From Planctomycetaceae bacterium (GTDB taxonomy: Bacteria > Planctomycetota > Planctomycetia > Planctomycetales > Planctomycetaceae): a stretch of DNA of 64,000 nucleotides. The notes below the pieces were generated by a model. It ran no database searches. It had not been told where the DNA came from and saw only the letters and a program-made list of their open reading frames with translations. The translations under genes were made by a program, and so were the position numbers. Shown here one piece after another: positions 27,177 through 37,153 of the stretch (positions are counted from its first letter, which is position 1; each line of letters starts with the position of its first letter). The DNA is taken from NCBI GenBank assembly GCA_017795105.1, contig CP051247.1, positions 4,620,001-4,684,000 on the forward strand, in the 5' to 3' direction.

Positions 27177-28106
27177 ATGGCAACGTCTGGCTCGAAGCTG
27201 GCGATTTACGGCGCGATTGTCGGGAACTTCCTCATCTCGGTGACGAAGTTCATCGCAGCCGGGATCACAGGAAGCTCGGCGATGCTGACCGAGGGCATTC
27301 ACTCGCTGGTCGATACCGGCAACGGCTGGCTGCTGCTGTTCGGAATCAAACGCAGCGAGCAATCCGCCGACGATCGCCATCCGTTCGGCTACGGCCCTGA
27401 ACTTTATTTCTGGACATTGATCGTCGGAATTCTGATCTTCGGACTTGGAGGCGGGATCTCCATTTACGAAGGGATTCAGCATGTTCTGCATCCCGGTCAT
27501 CTTTCTGATCCGACGGTTAACTACATCGTCCTTGGGCTGGCCGTGATCTTTGAATCCGGAGCCTGGTATCTGGCGTTGAAAGGGTTCCTGGAAGTCAAAG
27601 GGGCCAAGTCGTTCTGGCGCTCTGTTCGTGAAAGCAAGGATCCGACGACGTTCGCAGTTCTGTTTGAAGACTCGGCTGCACTGGCCGGTCTGGTGGTTGC
27701 ATTTCTCGGAATCTTCTTCGGGCATCTGTTCGACATGCCTGTCCTCGACGGCGTGGCTTCAATCGTCATCGGGTTCATCCTGGCCGGCGTGGCGTTCGTT
27801 CTGATTTACGAATCGCATGGGCTGCTGATCGGCGAGAGCGCCTCGCCTGCAACCGTGAAAAGTATCATGGAGATCGTGAAGAACTACGACGGGGTCGAAC
27901 GCGCCCGGCGGCCGTTGACGCTGCACTTTGGGCCGAATCAGATCCTGCTCGCTCTGGAATTGAACTTCCGCGATGGGCTCTCGACTGATCAGGTGGAAGA
28001 ATTGATCGATTCGATCGAGCAGGCGATCCGGCACGCTCACCCGGAAATTCGGCACATCTTTCTGGAAGCCGATAAGATCCTCGTTCGGAATCGGATTTCG
28101 GACTGA
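27177..28106 (+). CDS. Cation diffusion facilitator (CDF) transporter
   Basis: A 309-residue CDF-family metal/proton antiporter. About six membrane helices cover residues 8-215, followed by a cytoplasmic metal-sensing-type domain at ~225-309. The site in helix 2 reads GIHSLVDTGN (HxxxD), and helix 5 reads LFEDSAALAGL, where zinc exporters such as YiiP have HxxxD. This Glu-Asp form resembles the ZnT9-like branch. Zinc, manganese or iron export are all possible. The ATG has AGGGAG ten bases upstream. It stands alone. Confidence 0.88.
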   Translation: MATSGSKLAIYGAIVGNFLISVTKFIAAGITGSSAMLTEGIHSLVDTGNGWLLLFGIKRSEQSADDRHPFGYGPELYFWTLIVGILIFGLGGGISIYEGIQHVLHPGHLSDPTVNYIVLGLAVIFESGAWYLALKGFLEVKGAKSFWRSVRESKDPTTFAVLFEDSAALAGLVVAFLGIFFGHLFDMPVLDGVASIVIGFILAGVAFVLIYESHGLLIGESASPATVKSIMEIVKNYDGVERARRPLTLHFGPNQILLALELNFRDGLSTDQVEELIDSIEQAIRHAHPEIRHIFLEADKILVRNRISD

Positions 28107-28228
28107 CAGATCATTGGCCGTCGTGTGCTCGAGCTCCGAGATACATCAAAGGCGTCTTGAATCTTGCCAGTGCATTTTGGTATGATTCGCGGGCTTTGAA
28201 TGACCAAAGTCGCCACGCTCGCCGCGAG

Positions 28229-29779
28229 ATGAGGACCAGCAGGGACGCGTTGTCTTTCCACGAAAGACTCGAGTCGTATATGCAGTCGGACCTTACGAAA
28301 TCAGCTCTTGCGGAAGCGTTTCGGCAGATCGCGGAATCTTCGCCCTGTCCGACCGTCATTTTCGACGCGGAAGGTCGCGTTCAGTTCTACTCGCCAGAAG
28401 TGACGCGGATTATCCGTTTGCGTCGCCTTCTTGAGCCGGGGACAGATCTTGAAGACCTGTTTGTTGAACGCGATCGAGTGGCGGGAAGACAGTTTTTTCA
28501 GCTCTGTCTGAATCCTGCGATCGACCCGGCAGGGCAACGACCTCTCCTGGCACGACTTCGCTCCAATCTCCGAAAATATCGCATCTGTGAGATCCACGGT
28601 CGTCGCATCCGCGATGGCGAACAGACCTTTGTCGTCTTTTATCTGCACGATCGCACCCGGGAACTTCGGCAGAAGCGTCGAGGTCGCGAACTGAAGCTGA
28701 TGCTCCGCAGCGTGCTCGAAAACGTCAGCGGTGTTGCTTTCCTGAAGAATCTGCGAGGGCAGTATCAGCTGGTGAATTCAAAGTTCGTTGAGCACTTCGA
28801 TCTCAATCGTAAAGAGATCGATGGGCGAACCGACTTCGAAATTTTCGACAGCGAACGTGCCGAACGCTTCCATTCCAACGACCACAAGATCTTCGCTGAT
28901 GGGGAAACTCAGCATACTCAGGAAGTCGCCGCTACGAAGGACGGTCCGCACACGTACGTTTCGGTCAAGTTTCCGGTGATCGACACCCGAGGGCGCGTCA
29001 TGGGGGTTGGCGGGATCTCGACCGATATTACCGATCAGATGCGGCAGGAACAGGAGATCCAAGCCGCCAAGGCGGTGCAGACACTTCTCTATCCTCGAGC
29101 CGCACCCGACCTTCCGGGGTACGAAGTAGCCGGAGCCGTCCGGGCCGCCGAAACAGTTTCCGGGGATTACTACGACTACATCCCGATGGGCAGGGACCGC
29201 GTCTTTGTCGCCGTGGGCGATGTCAGCGGGCACGGCCTCGCCCCGGCGTTGGAAATGGTCGAGGTTCGCTCGTATCTCCGCGCGATTCTGCGGACCGAGA
29301 TCCGTCTCGATACAATCATGGAGTGCCTCAACGACTGTCTCGTGCCCGATCTGCGGGACTTCGGGTTCGTGACTCTGTTCCTGGCCGAACTCAACTTCCG
29401 CGAGCACACCTTCCGTTACGTCGGGGCAGGGCATCGGGCCGATTTTCTGAAAGCCGACGGTCGGCATCTTTCGCTGCCGAGTACCGGACTGATGCTCGGC
29501 ATCGAGAGCAAGGTCCGCTATCGATGTTCTCCCGACATTCCGATGGAGCCGGGAGATCAACTTCTGCTCTCGACGGATGGAATCTGCGAGACGGTCAGTC
29601 CGGACGGCGACGTTTTTGGTCGTGAGGGAATGATCGACTGCATCCTCAGGTCGAAGGACTCTTCAGCCGAGCAGGCGATTCGCAACCTGCTTAACGCCTG
29701 TCGGGAAATGACGGACACGAGCCCACCGGCCGACGATATGACCGCAGTTCTGGTGAGGAGACTCGGGGAGTCAGGGTAA
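28229..29779 (+). CDS. PAS-domain SpoIIE/RsbU-type protein phosphatase
   Basis: A ~516-residue cytoplasmic PP2C-family phosphatase. Two PAS domains come first: residues ~25-145 (CPTVIFDAEGRVQFYSPEVTR) and ~160-285 (GVAFLKNLRGQYQLVNSKFVEHF, with ISTDITDQM at its end). The SpoIIE domain covers ~300-515, with metal-binding acids in SGDYYDY, VGDVSGHG and PPADDMTAVLV, and FVTLFLAELN. Such enzymes reverse Ser/Thr phosphorylation of anti-sigma antagonists in partner-switching systems. No antagonist or anti-sigma gene lies beside it. The start is uncertain: ATG 28229, ATG 28280 and an upstream TTG are all in frame with no strong ribosome binding site. Confidence 0.88.
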   Translation: MRTSRDALSFHERLESYMQSDLTKSALAEAFRQIAESSPCPTVIFDAEGRVQFYSPEVTRIIRLRRLLEPGTDLEDLFVERDRVAGRQFFQLCLNPAIDPAGQRPLLARLRSNLRKYRICEIHGRRIRDGEQTFVVFYLHDRTRELRQKRRGRELKLMLRSVLENVSGVAFLKNLRGQYQLVNSKFVEHFDLNRKEIDGRTDFEIFDSERAERFHSNDHKIFADGETQHTQEVAATKDGPHTYVSVKFPVIDTRGRVMGVGGISTDITDQMRQEQEIQAAKAVQTLLYPRAAPDLPGYEVAGAVRAAETVSGDYYDYIPMGRDRVFVAVGDVSGHGLAPALEMVEVRSYLRAILRTEIRLDTIMECLNDCLVPDLRDFGFVTLFLAELNFREHTFRYVGAGHRADFLKADGRHLSLPSTGLMLGIESKVRYRCSPDIPMEPGDQLLLSTDGICETVSPDGDVFGREGMIDCILRSKDSSAEQAIRNLLNACREMTDTSPPADDMTAVLVRRLGESG

Positions 29780-30207
29780 AGTTGAGAATGTTCGCGAGTC
29801 TTCCGAGCAGAGTGTCGAGACGGCTCTTGAGCGTCCACTACAACCGGTAAAACACGTCTGGAAACTGCAATTATCCACGTTCAATCCATTCCCCCACCCT
29901 TTCGGGGCCCTTCGGTCAATCGCGGTGTGGTATATGGACGATAGCCAATGGTAGAAGACTGGTATTGAGCTCCCTGGCGGACGGAATCGTTCGGGGTCGA
30001 GTTGTGTGAAAGACCATGGGAGGAATGGACAGGCTCTTGAATACGCCTCCGTTCCCCGTATCATGTTTTTGAGCGCATTTCTGCACCTTTTATCGCCTTT
30101 TTGCCGAGTATTCACTCAAGGATCCGGTTCACTTTGCGTGCAGCTCCTCGGGGACGAAGCGAGTGAGCGCACCGCCGGTCGTTACAGCTTCGGAGAAGAG
30201 TTTTCTT
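29780..30207. other. Intergenic region upstream of the acidic HTH membrane protein
   Basis: A 428-base gap with no gene recognised. It presumably carries the promoter of the following gene; a purine-rich GGAGAAGAG at 30191-30199 serves as its ribosome binding site. Confidence 0.35.
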
Positions 30208-31854
30208 ATGGCCAGCAAGTATATCAACATTGAAGACGCGGCCCGCCGACTCTCGATTTCGGTTGAGGAATTGAACCGGAAACGCGAGAAGGGCGATATC
30301 CGAGCATTCTCTGATCGCGGAACCTGGAAGTTCAAATCGGAAGACATCGAGGAACTGGCCCGCAATCTCGAGCCAGACTCGGGCTTCGATATTCCCAGTT
30401 CGGATATTATCCGCGACAACGACCTTGTGCTCGATGAACCGACCACCGAGGGAAGCCAGGTCATTCTCGAAGAAGACATGGGCGAGATGCCCACGGTCAT
30501 CAGCAAACAGCCGCCCAACGAACCTCCCAGTTCCGACAGCGATGTTCGTCTGGTCGTCGATCCGACCCTGGAGTCGGAATGGAAGACGTCGCCAACCGAA
30601 GACAATGCGGGTGGTTCGGACGAGAGCTCGCTTTCGGAAGAACCCAGCGACAGCGACGTCCGTTTCGTCGATGCCAGCATGAGCGATGTGACACCGACTC
30701 CGATTCGGATGTCGGATTCCAGCGACGATGTCATGGAAGTGGACGAATCAGATGACCGCTGGGCGGGAATCAGCGATAGCGATGTCCGGCTGGCTTCGAT
30801 GGACGATCCGCAGGCAAGTTCCGACTCGGATGTGACTCTGGAAGAAGATGAAGCCGTTCTCGAGCTGCAGGAAGATCCCGACGAAGATGCTTTGATCGGC
30901 AATTCCGACAGCGATGTCACGCTCGTGGGGGCCGACGATGAAGACCCCGATTCCAGCGACTTCCGCATGTCTGGTGTCGATCTCGATGCCGACGGCCCGG
31001 GCAGCGACCTGACACTGGCTCCGCCCGATGGCGACAGCAATATTCGGCTCGAAGAAGCTGGCGATGACGACGACGTCTCGATTCTCAGTGATGTGATGTC
31101 CGAACCGGACAGCGGTCTTTCGTTCTCCTCGGGCGACAGCGGTCTTTCTCTCGACCTGGCACTCGACAGCGGAATCTCGCTCGACGCCGGCGATGAAGAT
31201 GAAGCCGGATTGACCCTGGGAGCGGACAGCGGAATTTCGCTCGTCCCGGATGATGGTTCCGGAATCACGCTGGCTGATGATCACCGTGATCGCGAAACCG
31301 GCGATGCCACGATCCCGATGATGGGAACGGTGGGCGACGAAGAAGACAACGATACGTCGTTCGACATGCCGCTGCTCGAAGACAGCAATGCCGAGATGGA
31401 AGGCGACGACACGACCGGCGTGGTCATGTTTGACGATGACGAATCGGTCGAAACGATGGCCTTCGATTCCTCGGAAGTCACCGATGAAGGCGGCTTCGAT
31501 GATTTCGACGATGAAGACAGCTTCGACGAACTGAGCGATGGCGATCTGGATGTCTCCGACGACATGCTCGACGAAGATGTTCTTGAAGCCGATGACGATG
31601 CGTTCGAAGATGAGTTCGAGTCCGGCGAGAGCGTGCCCGCGCTGGCAGCTCCGGGGATGCGTGGTGGTGCAGCCGTTGGTGCGGCCGCCGCGGAATGGGA
31701 CATGGTTTCCTTCAGCCTCGTGCTCGTATCCACGGCAATGATGGGAATCTGCACCCTGCTGATGTTCGACCTCGTCCGCTCGATGTGGGGCTTCGCTGAA
31801 CCGAGCAGCGTGAACGGAATGATTCTCGATTCCCTTCGCGGGCTGATCGAATAA
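30208..31854 (+). CDS. HTH_17 protein with acidic SDSDV repeats and C-terminal membrane anchor
   Basis: A 548-residue protein with three parts. Residues ~5-53 are an excisionase/MerR-like helix-turn-helix (YINIEDAARRLSISVEELNR ... GTWKFKSEDIEEL), normally a DNA-binding fold. Residues ~55-480 are strongly acidic and repetitive: five SDSDV[RT] units (near 109, 147, 189, 205 and 233), then about five units of the form SG[IL][ST]L between 302 and 355, then Asp/Glu-rich sequence. A single membrane helix at ~498-524 (VSFSLVLVSTAMMGICTLLM) follows a Gly/Ala stretch, leaving a short tail outside. Topology with a cytoplasmic N-terminus would tether the HTH to the membrane. Ribosome binding site GGAGAAGAG supports the start. 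Role unknown. Confidence 0.85.
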   Translation: MASKYINIEDAARRLSISVEELNRKREKGDIRAFSDRGTWKFKSEDIEELARNLEPDSGFDIPSSDIIRDNDLVLDEPTTEGSQVILEEDMGEMPTVISKQPPNEPPSSDSDVRLVVDPTLESEWKTSPTEDNAGGSDESSLSEEPSDSDVRFVDASMSDVTPTPIRMSDSSDDVMEVDESDDRWAGISDSDVRLASMDDPQASSDSDVTLEEDEAVLELQEDPDEDALIGNSDSDVTLVGADDEDPDSSDFRMSGVDLDADGPGSDLTLAPPDGDSNIRLEEAGDDDDVSILSDVMSEPDSGLSFSSGDSGLSLDLALDSGISLDAGDEDEAGLTLGADSGISLVPDDGSGITLADDHRDRETGDATIPMMGTVGDEEDNDTSFDMPLLEDSNAEMEGDDTTGVVMFDDDESVETMAFDSSEVTDEGGFDDFDDEDSFDELSDGDLDVSDDMLDEDVLEADDDAFEDEFESGESVPALAAPGMRGGAAVGAAAAEWDMVSFSLVLVSTAMMGICTLLMFDLVRSMWGFAEPSSVNGMILDSLRGLIE

Positions 31855-31918
31855 GCAGAGAGCCACCGAGGGTCGGAAGCGATTCGCTTCTGGCTCTCAC
31901 CGAGCTCTCCATGAAATC

Positions 31919-31957
31919 AAAAAAGCCGTCGGGGGGTTTCCCGACGGCTTTTTTTGT
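31919..31957. terminator. Bidirectional intrinsic terminator
   Basis: AAAAGCCGTCGGG-GGGTTT-CCCGACGGCTTTT, a 13-bp stem with A-tract before and T-tract after. It serves the plus-strand HTH gene and the minus-strand gene ending at 31978. Confidence 0.92.
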
Positions 31958-31977
31958 TGGATCGTGTTCGGACAGCG

Positions 31978-32217
31978 TCAGCCGGCTTTGCGGTTGGCTT
32001 CCTTTTCCTGCAGCAAAGGCACGACCTGACCCATAACGCGGCACATATCGGCAATGATGCCCTGTTCAAGCTCTTCGGTCGAAATGCCTTCACAGGCATT
32101 CAGGCAGGCGTGGATGCGACGTACCATCTCCCGGTTCTCAGGGTTATCTTCCCCGAGAATGTCGCCTTCGTGTGTGATGACGAGTTGCGGCTGGACCTGA
32201 GAGTTCTTCGGATCCAT
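31978..32217 (-). CDS. Small hypothetical protein (79 aa)
   Basis: A 79-residue soluble protein beginning MDPKNSQVQPQLVITHEGD. It has a helical C-terminal half with two cysteines (HACLNACEGI) and one later Cys (DMCRVMGQVV). No family was recognised. Support comes from its position: the stop lies 20 bases before a strong terminator that also ends the convergent HTH gene, as expected for a real gene. The ribosome binding site is weak (GGAATGGGG about 10 bases upstream). Confidence 0.6.
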   Translation of the reverse strand: MDPKNSQVQPQLVITHEGDILGEDNPENREMVRRIHACLNACEGISTEELEQGIIADMCRVMGQVVPLLQEKEANRKAG

Positions 32218-32511
32218 GTGAGCGACCCCATTCCGATGACTTTGAACATCTGCTGAAGCATGACCTGCGGGTGAGACCGGTGATTCTCAGTCTCAAGACG
32301 TAACGGCTGAAAAATTCGTACGCAGACACAATCTGAACGCAGCCTGCGGACGCATTCGCCATTAGTAATTTCGGCAGATTTCGCAGTCCGCATTCAACGG
32401 ATCGTGCGACGTGTGTGAAGATCGGGAGAATCCCGTACTGATTCGCTATCGGATCAGGGGGGATAGGGGAGATAGGGAGAAGCTGCGGGGCCTGAGAAGG
32501 GATTTCCCTCA

Positions 32512-35500
32512 TCACGCAGCGAGTTGAGACTCGTCTTCGGCGGCGGCCGGCAACGGGGCGAATGCCGCGTCTTTGCGGGGACGGATGTGCGCCAGCAGAA
32601 CGAGGGCAGCGGGCAGAACAACGATCGAAACGATGAGGCAGCTGGCAATGCCGGTGACGACAACTCGGCCCAGTCCGGCCAGCCCCCGGTGGGCGGCGAA
32701 CGCCAGCGATCCGAAACCGACAATGGACGTCATTGAGGTCAACACGAGTGCTCGACAAGTGTTTCCTGACATAACGTATCGTCCGCGGCTTCGGCGGAAG
32801 TCGTGAATCACGTGGATTCCATCATCGATCCCGATGCCGAGAACCAGCGGAAGGGCGATCAAATTGGCCGGCGTGAAATCGATGCCGGTCAGTGCCATTG
32901 TTCCCAGCAGCATGCCGGTGCCCAGGGTGGGGGGGACGAGAGCCATCAGTCCGACAACGCATTCTTTCCGTTCGACCAGCAGACTGCCGCCGACCACCGC
33001 GCCGACAAACGCCAGTAATAACCGGAGTGGAGTCAACTCCGGAGCAGACTCTGAGCCTGCGAGTTGCCGGGCCATCAGCAGGAGACCAGTCAACAGGAGT
33101 GCGGCCGGCCAGACGCGGGCGATTGTTTTGGAGCGGCTCACATCGATCATGAGAATCAGCACGATCGCCAGAGCGGCATACGCGGCAGCATTCAGATAGC
33201 TCTGCTTTAACTGACGAGACGCTTCAAAATTCTGGATCGGCGTCCCGGTGACTTCCGCATCGACAGTGCGGAGTTCGGACACGTACTGCGCCAGCCCGGC
33301 ATCGTTCCAGACATCAATCGAAGGGCGAATCTGCAGCAGCCAGTCGCCATTACTGCTGCGAAAGCGTTCCGTGACATTCTCCAGATAAGCGTGTTGAGTC
33401 TCGATGGCGTTCCGAAGTTCGATCGCCATCCAGCGAATCTCCGACCACAACGAGCGGATCACTTCCCGTTCCGCGGCGGCCAGAATCTGAATCTGTACCT
33501 CGAACGGCTGGCGGGCAAAGATCTCGAGGAAGTGGTCAACTTCCAGGCGGAGCTGCGTGTTCAAAACGGTTTGTGAGCTATTCAGGGCAACCAGAATCTG
33601 CTCAAGCAGGGCACCGACCTCGGCGGGATTGTGAGGCAGAACCGCCAGCGGCGGGGCTCCGGTCGCGATCGCCGCATCCAGGGCTTCGAGGACGGTCATC
33701 GCATCATCAGCTGACTGTCCTGGCAGCTGAACCTTTCCGGTCAGCATGTCGAGGTCGTCCGGGGAATGGGACGCCATCTCGATGACTTCGCCCACCGAAT
33801 CGAGCTGGCGAAACTGTTCGGCATAATGCCGGGCTTCCTCGCGAGTCGGATACCAGCTGACTGCGTACAGAACATTGGCGGTCTGTCCTCGCGTCAACGC
33901 CTGTTGAGTCTCAATCGCAGGCAGGTCCCGCGGCTGCATGTTGAGCAGATTGGAATCGTAAACGACCCGGCAGTTCACACTTCCGTTCTCCCAGGTCCAC
34001 GCCAGTTGGCAAAGGGCGAGCATCGGGATCAGAACGAAAATCAGAGTACGAACAGGTCGCTGGCTGGTTCCCTGAAGCAGACGCATCAGCGGACGTTCGA
34101 CGGCTGGTCCCGAACTGAGCGGAAGCTGGCGGCCGCCGCTCAGCAGCCCCGTCCGCGAAGTTCGCAGTCGGGACATCAGCACGACCATCGCCGGAAAGAT
34201 CATGAACGTGGCGATCACTGCAAGCAGAACGCCGACACCGGCGATGATGCCCAGTTCCGCAACGCCGGGGAAGTCAGTCAGACCGGCACAGAGAAACGCG
34301 ACGGAAGTTGTGAACGCAGCCGTTACGATGCCCCGCCCGACTGTATGACCGGCTCGGGCAAGCGCTTCGGGAACGTCGTCGCCGGCCTTGCGGAAATCCT
34401 GAAACGACGAGAGCAGATGAATGCCGAAATCGATCCCGAGTCCAACGAGGATCGCCACGAAGGCCATCGACAGAATATTGAGATGTCCGATCAATACCGT
34501 GGTCGCCCCGAGCGTCCAGATCAGACTCACGCCAACGGTGAGACAGCAGACTGTCGGGAGCGAGAGGCCGCGATAGCCAAAAATCAGCAGCAGAATGACG
34601 CCGGTCGAAGAGAGCAGCGTCGCAAGGGCCATGTCGTCCTGAGACCGAACCATCTCTTCATGTTCGAGCTGAGGAATGCCCGTGACGCCGATCTCCAGCC
34701 CCGGGAATCGTTGCCGGGCGGCGGCGACGATCTCGCCGAGAACTTCGAGAGATTCCCCATACTTTTCACTGCCGGCCGTCGCACTGGCGACCGGGACCAC
34801 GCTGATGATGCTGTTTTCATCCTGCCCGGCGACTTCTTCCTGAGCAGGAGCCGCTGACTGATTCTGATCCCCTTCCGCAATTTCCTGTCGATAGACGACA
34901 TGGGGATCGCCGACGTATCGCTGCCAGAATTCCTGATCAGCGGTAACCTTCTCGGGGAAATAGCGGTCGTACGACTGATCGATCGACTGCAGCGAGCGTT
35001 CGAGCGAGCGGGCGATCCGATCGGTCACCAGCAGAGCCTGTCCGGCTCGTTCCCCTCCGCCCGCACTCAACTCGTGCCGAGTTAATCCGAGCAGCTGCAG
35101 AAGAGGGGCGTTGTTCGAGTCGGGCTCGGCAATCAGTTTCGCCAGTTGCACCTGCGTCTGGAGTTCGACGAACTTCTCCTGGAAGTCCTGGGTCGTTTCC
35201 GCGGAGAACTGGTCCTGACTGTGCACGAGCACGTTCTGGAAACGATCGTTCCGAGCCATTAACTCGCGACTGATCCAGTCGACGGTCTGGAGACGGGGCG
35301 ATTCCTCCCCTTCGACCAGAATCAGAAGTTCGTTGGTCTCACGGAACCGCTTGCAGTATTCCATCCAGCGTTGATGGAAGTCGGCCTTAGGGCTGATCAG
35401 ATCGGAGCGATCGGACTTGAACTTCAGTCCGGTGGCGGCAGTGAATCCGCAGATTCCGGTGATGAGCAGACTGAGAAGAAGCATTGTCACCGGACGCGCG

Positions 35501-35568
35501 CAGACCGCTTCGACCAGGCGGCCGATCACGTTCAGACGATCCTTGTCCGGCGACGCTGTCTGACTCAA
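32512..35568 (-). CDS. RND-superfamily exporter, MMPL/HpnN type
   Basis: A 1018-residue membrane transporter with the duplicated RND layout: helix 1 near 25-47, a large periplasmic domain (~50-290), five helices around residues ~300-480 with GLGIDFGIHLL near 375, helix 7 near 505, a second periplasmic domain (~525-775), and helices at ~780-1000 with GIGIDDGIHVIHDF near 915. The Asp residues in these two motifs are in the position of proton-relay residues of MMPL/HpnN proteins. HpnN moves hopanoids between membranes in other bacteria; lipid export is thus plausible, but no hopanoid synthesis genes are nearby. Two small lipoprotein genes lie just upstream on the same strand. Confidence 0.88.
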   Translation of the reverse strand: MSQTASPDKDRLNVIGRLVEAVCARPVTMLLLSLLITGICGFTAATGLKFKSDRSDLISPKADFHQRWMEYCKRFRETNELLILVEGEESPRLQTVDWISRELMARNDRFQNVLVHSQDQFSAETTQDFQEKFVELQTQVQLAKLIAEPDSNNAPLLQLLGLTRHELSAGGGERAGQALLVTDRIARSLERSLQSIDQSYDRYFPEKVTADQEFWQRYVGDPHVVYRQEIAEGDQNQSAAPAQEEVAGQDENSIISVVPVASATAGSEKYGESLEVLGEIVAAARQRFPGLEIGVTGIPQLEHEEMVRSQDDMALATLLSSTGVILLLIFGYRGLSLPTVCCLTVGVSLIWTLGATTVLIGHLNILSMAFVAILVGLGIDFGIHLLSSFQDFRKAGDDVPEALARAGHTVGRGIVTAAFTTSVAFLCAGLTDFPGVAELGIIAGVGVLLAVIATFMIFPAMVVLMSRLRTSRTGLLSGGRQLPLSSGPAVERPLMRLLQGTSQRPVRTLIFVLIPMLALCQLAWTWENGSVNCRVVYDSNLLNMQPRDLPAIETQQALTRGQTANVLYAVSWYPTREEARHYAEQFRQLDSVGEVIEMASHSPDDLDMLTGKVQLPGQSADDAMTVLEALDAAIATGAPPLAVLPHNPAEVGALLEQILVALNSSQTVLNTQLRLEVDHFLEIFARQPFEVQIQILAAAEREVIRSLWSEIRWMAIELRNAIETQHAYLENVTERFRSSNGDWLLQIRPSIDVWNDAGLAQYVSELRTVDAEVTGTPIQNFEASRQLKQSYLNAAAYAALAIVLILMIDVSRSKTIARVWPAALLLTGLLLMARQLAGSESAPELTPLRLLLAFVGAVVGGSLLVERKECVVGLMALVPPTLGTGMLLGTMALTGIDFTPANLIALPLVLGIGIDDGIHVIHDFRRSRGRYVMSGNTCRALVLTSMTSIVGFGSLAFAAHRGLAGLGRVVVTGIASCLIVSIVVLPAALVLLAHIRPRKDAAFAPLPAAAEDESQLAA

Positions 35569-35671
35569 CGGGAGTCCCTTCCTCGATCCTGCGGCGATGT
35601 CTCCGAGAGCCGAGTCGGATCAGCTCCATTCGAAAACGCAGGAGAACTCGCGGCTCAGCCGCGGCCATCGT

Positions 35672-36064
35672 TTAGAAACTGCGAAATCGCATGGACGAGA
35701 CGCTGAACTCGACGTCTTCGGTATGGACCAGAGTCGCCGGTTGAGCAGCCGCCTCACTCGCCGGCAAATCGAGGCGAACGGGCTTCTTGCCGAACTTCTT
35801 CGCAGGTTTGGTTTCTTCAGCCGCCAGCGTAACACTCCGGGAGGGGGTTTGGCTATCCCGATCGGATTTCGGTTCGACGTGATTGATCGCCGAGACCTCT
35901 TTCCGACGGGGAATCAAATCGATTCCGATCCACGGAGAGCTCTGACCGCTGCTGTGTTGAAACATTGTCCGTCCGACTTCGCAGCCGGTCAACATCAGGC
36001 AGCCGATCACCGCGCACAGCAGGCGGAGCGGCAGTCGAGGTTTCTGCGATGGCATCCATGCCAT
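35672..36064 (-). CDS. Lipoprotein of unknown function (130 aa)
   Basis: A 130-residue predicted lipoprotein with lipobox LTGC (MLTGCEVG, Cys near 28). The mature part includes a Ser/Gly/Trp segment (QHSSGQSSPWIGIDLIP), a basic KPAKKFGKKPVRLDL stretch and ends with FSVSSMRFRSF. No family was recognised. It lies 103 bases upstream of the RND exporter gene on the same strand, so a shared transcript and envelope role are possible. The start could also be the ATG three codons later. Confidence 0.65.
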   Translation of the reverse strand: MAWMPSQKPRLPLRLLCAVIGCLMLTGCEVGRTMFQHSSGQSSPWIGIDLIPRRKEVSAINHVEPKSDRDSQTPSRSVTLAAEETKPAKKFGKKPVRLDLPASEAAAQPATLVHTEDVEFSVSSMRFRSF

Positions 36065-36110
36065 GAGTACTGTTCCGTCGAGGAGGAGTGCGGGAAGGGA
36101 GGCAGGGAAA

Positions 36111-36305
36111 CTAGTCGTGATCGTTTTCGGACTGCTTGTCTTTCTTCACCTGAGCTTCGTAGTCGACTTCCGGCTCCCATTGTCCGGAAATGCTGCGGTT
36201 AGGCATCAGATTCGAAAAACTGGTCGGCATGCGAGACGACGTGCAGCCCGTGCCTGCGAGCACGAGACACAATGTCAGCCAGACTGCTTTCATGCTGCGA
36301 TCCAT
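36111..36305 (-). CDS. Very small lipoprotein (64 aa)
   Basis: A 64-residue predicted lipoprotein: MKAVWLTLCLVLAGTGC has a good signal and lipobox (GTGC), either from the ATG at 36305 or from that at 36293. The mature peptide is about 43 residues and ends with the charged KKDKQSENDHD. It is the first of three same-strand envelope genes, followed after 46 bases by another lipoprotein gene. No family was recognised. Confidence 0.6.
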   Translation of the reverse strand: MDRSMKAVWLTLCLVLAGTGCTSSRMPTSFSNLMPNRSISGQWEPEVDYEAQVKKDKQSENDHD

Positions 36306-36798
36306 GCTGTTGATGCAAAGTCTGAGAAGTTGGTTCCGGGGGAAAACTCAGTCGAGCCGTCCTGGCGTGATGACTGAGTCTCCTGCGTCGTGCAGGTCGG
36401 TCGCATAAGTCTGTAACAGGTATCCGGATCTGATAGAAGTCCGGAATCCGTAATCCCCGGAGCCGTTGTCGAAAAACACCACGTGTCGTTTTGGAGTCAT
36501 TGCCGTAAGTGTCTGTGTGAACTGAGGTTAGAGGCGGTCTTTCCTTTGGCGGGCAGATTGCGATGTCGAATCGCAACATAGTGGCTGAAGGTGTTGAATC
36601 GGTTCTTGAGTCGATTCTTTGAAAAAAATGCAAGAACGTAAACTATCTGTCCGTAAGGATTTGAATCACGATCTAGCTTTTTGTTTTCCATCCTGCGCAG
36701 ACCCCCTGAGTCCCCACTGGCACGCCTGCTGCTTTACAGTCCGTCAACAACCTGACACACACTCAAGCCAATAAATCAACCTCCTGGAGACCAAAACA
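36306..36798. other. Divergent intergenic region upstream of the pilin-like gene
   Basis: A 493-base gap with low-GC patches. GTTCTTG at 36602 and CAAGAAC at 36631 form a 7-bp inverted repeat around an A-rich loop, which could be an operator or leader hairpin. No gene was recognised, though a small RNA cannot be excluded. Confidence 0.35.
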
Positions 36799-37107
<309 letters not shown>

Positions 37108-37153
37108 GTCCGGGTAAATACGAGACAGAACGAAATCGCCAACTTCTGCTCGC

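Noticed and set aside
30700..31300. Repetitive DNA that might be a CRISPR array
   Set aside because: The repeats are short, of varied spacing and in frame; they encode the SDSDV and SG[IL][ST]L protein repeats.
33766..34857. A 363-codon open frame on the plus strand inside the RND exporter gene
   Set aside because: It is antisense to a clear RND transporter, with a low-complexity charged composition and no ribosome binding site; it is a shadow of codon bias.
32512..35568. A hopanoid biosynthesis locus based on the HpnN-like exporter
   Set aside because: No squalene-hopene cyclase or other hpn genes are nearby, and the radical SAM protein at 22415 is not HpnH-like in its cysteine context.
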